Origin: Oceanobacillus_B kapialis
Lineage (GTDB): Bacteria > Bacillota > Bacilli > Bacillales > Amphibacillaceae
Reading direction: 5' to 3' (one strand)
DNA: 24,722 nucleotides
NCBI RefSeq assembly: GCF_042685265.1
Contig: NZ_JBHUMX010000023.1
Shown here: positions 22,191-24,722 of the stretch, piece by piece
Position numbering within the stretch: the first letter of the stretch is position 1
Layout: each line of letters begins with the position of its first letter
Program-made: the position numbers and the translations under genes
The notes under the pieces: model-generated
Databases searched by the model: none
What the model saw: only the letters and a program-made list of their open reading frames with translations
What the model was told of the DNA's origin: nothing

Positions 22191-22715
22191 ATGATTAAAA
22201 AAATGAAGAAAAAAACTTTTTTGTTCTCTGCTTTATTATTAGTTTTGATTCTGGTCAGTGTCACACCAGCATCTGCTCACTTCATGTCAAGTGGCAAGCA
22301 TTCTGTCGACAATGGAGAAATACGATGGGGCACATTTCACGGAAGCACTCAATGGACTTCTGCAAGAAATACTGCAATAGCAAGGTGGGATGCGGAGGGG
22401 GTTATTAATATTGCTGGCGATACTTCTTCTACGATTGAGGATTTATCATTCACAGATTACTCGTCCAAGGATGGTGTGTTAGGTTCGTGGACACAATTCC
22501 CTGGAGCCGACAGAATTAGGTTTAACAATTATTATTTTGATGATATGAGGGCTTGCGAAAGGAACAAAACTGCCTTACACGAAATGGGTCATGCTTTAAA
22601 TCTTGATCACAATAGTGTCGCTGGTAGTGTTATGAGTGTATTTTGCAAGAGAAAACCTTATAAAAATGCAAAAGAAATACGAGAACTTTGCCAGCCCAAT
22701 TTTTATGATGGGTAA
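22191..22715 (+). CDS. secreted matrixin-like zinc metalloprotease
   Basis: 174 aa. A Sec signal peptide is visible: KKMKKK, a hydrophobic stretch about 9-23, and a likely cleavage after the ASA near residue 29. The zinc site H-E-M-G-H-A-L-N-L-D-H (about 130-140) fits HExxHxxxxxH of metzincins, although the usual Gly of HExxHxxGxxH is Asn, and a Met-turn (SVMSVF) follows. There is no propeptide cysteine switch. The target is unknown. The start is uncertain: no good ribosome binding site precedes either ATG (22191 or 22203). Its last 13 bases overlap the 3' end of the convergent istB, so the true C terminus may have been altered by the insertion. Confidence 0.8.
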   Translation: MIKKMKKKTFLFSALLLVLILVSVTPASAHFMSSGKHSVDNGEIRWGTFHGSTQWTSARNTAIARWDAEGVINIAGDTSSTIEDLSFTDYSSKDGVLGSWTQFPGADRIRFNNYYFDDMRACERNKTALHEMGHALNLDHNSVAGSVMSVFCKRKPYKNAKEIRELCQPNFYDG

Positions 22716-23431
22716 TTAGATAGTGCGTGTGTGACACGATAACTGTCACCAGTAAAACTTAGAACATGCGCATGATGAATCACGCGATCCACCAATGCAG
22801 CTGTTAGTCTTGCATCGACGAAGATTCGATTCCATTGGCTGAACTCCAGGTTGGAAGTGATGATGAGACTTTTCTGTTCGTACCAGTCTGTAACCAGCTG
22901 AAACAGTAGCTCAGCCCCGTTTTTACTGAATGGGATATATCCCATTTCGTCTAGGATAATGAGGCCCACTTTCTTGAATCTGTTCCTGAAGCTCTGCAAT
23001 TTACCTTCACTCCATTCCTTTTCCAGCTGATCCACCAGATCTGCTACCCGATAAAAACGCACGTCATAGCCTTGTCGGCATGCTTTCCGTCCTAATCCTG
23101 TGGCAATGTGTGTTTTGCCGGTACCAGGGGAACCTGTCAGAATGACATTTTCTTTCCGGTCAATGAATTTCAAGCCTTCGAGGCTTTCACGATTGATCTG
23201 TGGTGGAAATTTCACCTGTGATCCCCATTGGAAATGGTCTAACTCCTTATCATTTATAAATTTAGCTTTCTTTATAAGTCGTTCTCCCTTTGCTGTATCG
23301 CGGAGTTGGAATTCCTGCTGGAATAAGGTCTCCAGATACTGATTGGGGTTCTCGAAAGGCACCTTTTCATAAATATCTGCCACATAGGCCAAACGAAGTG
23401 ATTTGCACATTTCTTTTAATCGATCACTCAT
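22703..23431 (-). CDS. istB: IstB-type IS21 ATPase
   Basis: 242 aa, near the usual ~250. An N-terminal helical part (1-75) is followed by an AAA+ core: Walker A GSPGTGKT at about 100-107 and Walker B LIILDEMGY with D151-E152. A late SLIITSNLEFSQW segment holds the sensor-type residues, and the tail GDSYRVTHALS is typical of IstB. Role: target selection and assembly with the IstA transposase. The start overlaps istA by 8 bp (translational coupling). It could still be expressed, but it is useless for transposition without a full IstA. Confidence 0.92.
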   Translation of the reverse strand: MSDRLKEMCKSLRLAYVADIYEKVPFENPNQYLETLFQQEFQLRDTAKGERLIKKAKFINDKELDHFQWGSQVKFPPQINRESLEGLKFIDRKENVILTGSPGTGKTHIATGLGRKACRQGYDVRFYRVADLVDQLEKEWSEGKLQSFRNRFKKVGLIILDEMGYIPFSKNGAELLFQLVTDWYEQKSLIITSNLEFSQWNRIFVDARLTAALVDRVIHHAHVLSFTGDSYRVTHALSNYPS

Positions 23432-24623
23432 GAATAGTCGCCGCCCCTTCAGCTACAGGGTTCGTTGGACGCAGAGAGTCATAAATATTCCAGTTCACTT
23501 CATAGGGATGAGGGTCGTCAGATTCTAAAGTTGAATTGTCCTTTGAAGGAAGCAATTCATAAAATAGTTCATTAATCTCGTTCATACTATAGGTGACAAT
23601 CTGACTCATTAACCATTCTATTCGGTCCTTCTGGATCGCCTGGGATTCGATACTTAAATAATTAGCTATTCTTCCGGGCAAGTAGGGGAAGTACCTAGAG
23701 TGAGACACGGAGCGTGGCTTCCTTCTCCACATCCCCAATACGAATAACCATGGCAATTCACGAGATTTATTCATGTAAGGCCGTGGACCTTCACCCAACA
23801 CCTCACCGTTCGGTGAGACCACCTTGTAGGAATCCCAATAAGTAATCAAGTACACTTGGCTATAATGGTAACTGGTGGGAATATGGATGGCTGTACCATC
23901 AATAAGGACCTCTCCATATTTATTGGCTGATACCGTTTCCTTCTTGAATACCGGGTAATCATTTTTCGGCAAAGCTAAGCAATACTTTTTCTCTTCCTTG
24001 ATAAGGTCCTGTATCGGCTCTCCTTTTTTATAATGTTTGCGTTTATGATCCTCCCTTGACTTCTGTGTTAACATTTCCTGTAAGTGATCTAGGTCTCGGA
24101 TTACTGGAGAAGGAGTAAAGAAGTTATATCTTACATAGCCAACTTTATTCTCGACATGGCCTTTCTCATTCCCCTTTCTTGCATTGCATGCCTGAGGCTC
24201 AAAACCATAATGACTTGCGAACTTCAGGAAGGATTCTGTGAATATCGTATCTCCATGTTTTCCTCTTGCCCTTACTACGGCGGCAGCCAGGTTATCAATC
24301 CGTAACTTTCGGGGGACACGCCCAAACTGTGTAAATAATGCTTTCAACCCAACCAGAAAACATTGCTGATTCTCCCCCGGAAGGGGGACAGTGTAACCTC
24401 CATTACTGTATGGAAGACTCATGATCAGACAGTGAATGTCTTTCGCTTTACCGTCCTGAATGACTTCCGTTGTGCCAAAATCAATTTGCGCTTCAGCTGG
24501 AGGATGGGTCAATCGGTCAAATTCCTCCTTGATTGTTTCGCCATCTTCCATGCGTTTTTCCCGCCACTCTGCAATATAGTTACACACAGTGCGGTAAGAT
24601 CCGGGAAAATGGAGTTTCTTTGG
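23424..24623 (-). pseudogene. istA: IstA-type IS21 transposase, 5'-truncated
   Basis: The catalytic half is complete: D36 in QIDFGTT, D98 in LRIDNL and E146 in KGHVEN form the DDE site (numbered from the GTG at 24587), and a C-terminal beta/tail region follows. The frame remains open up to 24623 with a GSYRTVCNYI segment, which corresponds to the stretch just before the DDE domain in full IstA proteins (around 500 aa). The N-terminal helix-turn-helix domain of some 80-100 residues is not encoded upstream: a stop at 24624-24626 cuts the frame, and the bases beyond it look unrelated. The GTG at 24587 has no ribosome binding site. Confidence 0.85.
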
Positions 24624-24683
24624 TTACGTCTATATAATTGTGTAAAAAGGAACATAAAAAAAGGTCATATTAATTCCTTATGA

Positions 24684-24722
24684 TACAATGTTTTCAACCA
24701 CGATAAACAATGTAGGAGGAAT
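24684..24722 (+). promoter_or_regulatory. promoter -10 and ribosome binding site of a gene beyond the window
   Basis: TG-A-TACAAT (TG at 24681-24682, TACAAT 24684-24689) is an extended -10 candidate, and AGGAGGA at 24714-24720 is a strong ribosome binding site two bases from the window edge. A plus-strand gene should start just outside. Confidence 0.55.

Larger units (their letters stand above)
22703..24623 (-). mobile_element. IS21-family element remnant (istA-istB, ends missing)
   Basis: A minus-strand istA fragment overlaps an intact-looking istB by 8 bp, which is the IS21 order and coupling. Upstream, the istA frame stops at 24624-24626 without the N-terminal helix-turn-helix part. Downstream, istB runs into the 3' end of another gene without the non-coding stretch and terminal repeat expected after istB. 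A short dyad GTGACA/TGTCAC lies inside the end of istB (22731-22749). I see no flanking target duplication, so the element looks immobile. Confidence 0.8.

Noticed and set aside
22731..22749. GTGACA/TGTCAC dyad as the terminal repeat of the IS21 element
   Set aside because: It lies within the istB coding end and pairs with itself, not with a matching copy at the other end of the element.
1..24722. CRISPR arrays, tRNA genes, prophage or toxin-antitoxin modules
   Set aside because: No regularly spaced direct repeats, no cloverleaf with the conserved TTCGA/GGTTCAA arm, and no phage structural or toxin-like proteins were seen.

Overview
This window looks like chromosomal DNA of a moderately halotolerant, endospore-forming Bacillaceae bacterium of the Oceanobacillus/Virgibacillus type. 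The evidence is a low-GC coding style, a Bacillus-type 5S rRNA, strong AGGAGG ribosome binding sites, a dipicolinate synthase A-type gene (spore pathway) and an ectABC compatible-solute operon. The genus call is inference.

Layout. 1-141: 3' part of a 5S rRNA gene and its terminator, the tail of an rRNA operon. 373-4985: a divergent locus with an N-acylamino acid racemase/OSBS-like enzyme and a YfcC-type transporter on the minus strand, facing an RpiR regulator and an M20 amidohydrolase on the plus strand; it reads as an uptake, racemisation and deacylation module for N-acyl amino acids or related amides. 5077-7176 (minus): an imidazolonepropionase-like amidohydrolase downstream of a dpaA-like gene that has no dpaB partner. 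7327-10420 (plus): a papain-fold NAT/transglutaminase-like protein, a ZmaR-type GNAT acetyltransferase, a Gln-rich small helical protein and a beta-lactamase-fold serine hydrolase.

10580-18209 is the most interesting part. It is a complete Gram-positive version of the E. coli yhf (php) operon in the order yhfZ-yhfY-yhfU-yhfT-php-yhfS-yhfX-yhfW: a regulator, a PRD protein, a small DUF2620 protein, a membrane transporter, a phosphotriesterase-homology hydrolase, two PLP enzymes of different folds and a phosphopentomutase-like enzyme. To my knowledge its substrate is not established. Two copies of the same dyad (TATACA-N6-TGTAWA) lie before yhfZ and before yhfY, and a catabolite-response-like element overlaps the yhfZ -10 box. 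Together these suggest an inducible, carbon-controlled catabolic pathway whose inducer is sensed by YhfZ.

18264-18896 (minus) is a lipoprotein cyclophilin. 18897-19271 has no gene but holds a strongly structured hairpin element (possibly an IS200/IS605-type remnant), a SigB-like promoter candidate and overlapping dyads ahead of ectA. 19272-21508 is ectA-ectB-ectC for ectoine synthesis, closed by a terminator and without ectD in the window.

21572-24722 is a decayed, mobile-element-rich end: a 3' fragment of a UvrX/YqjW-like Y-family polymerase gene, a secreted matrixin-like zinc protease, and an IS21-family istB/istA pair lacking the N-terminal part of IstA and any visible element end. A ribosome binding site at the right edge announces another plus-strand gene beyond the window.
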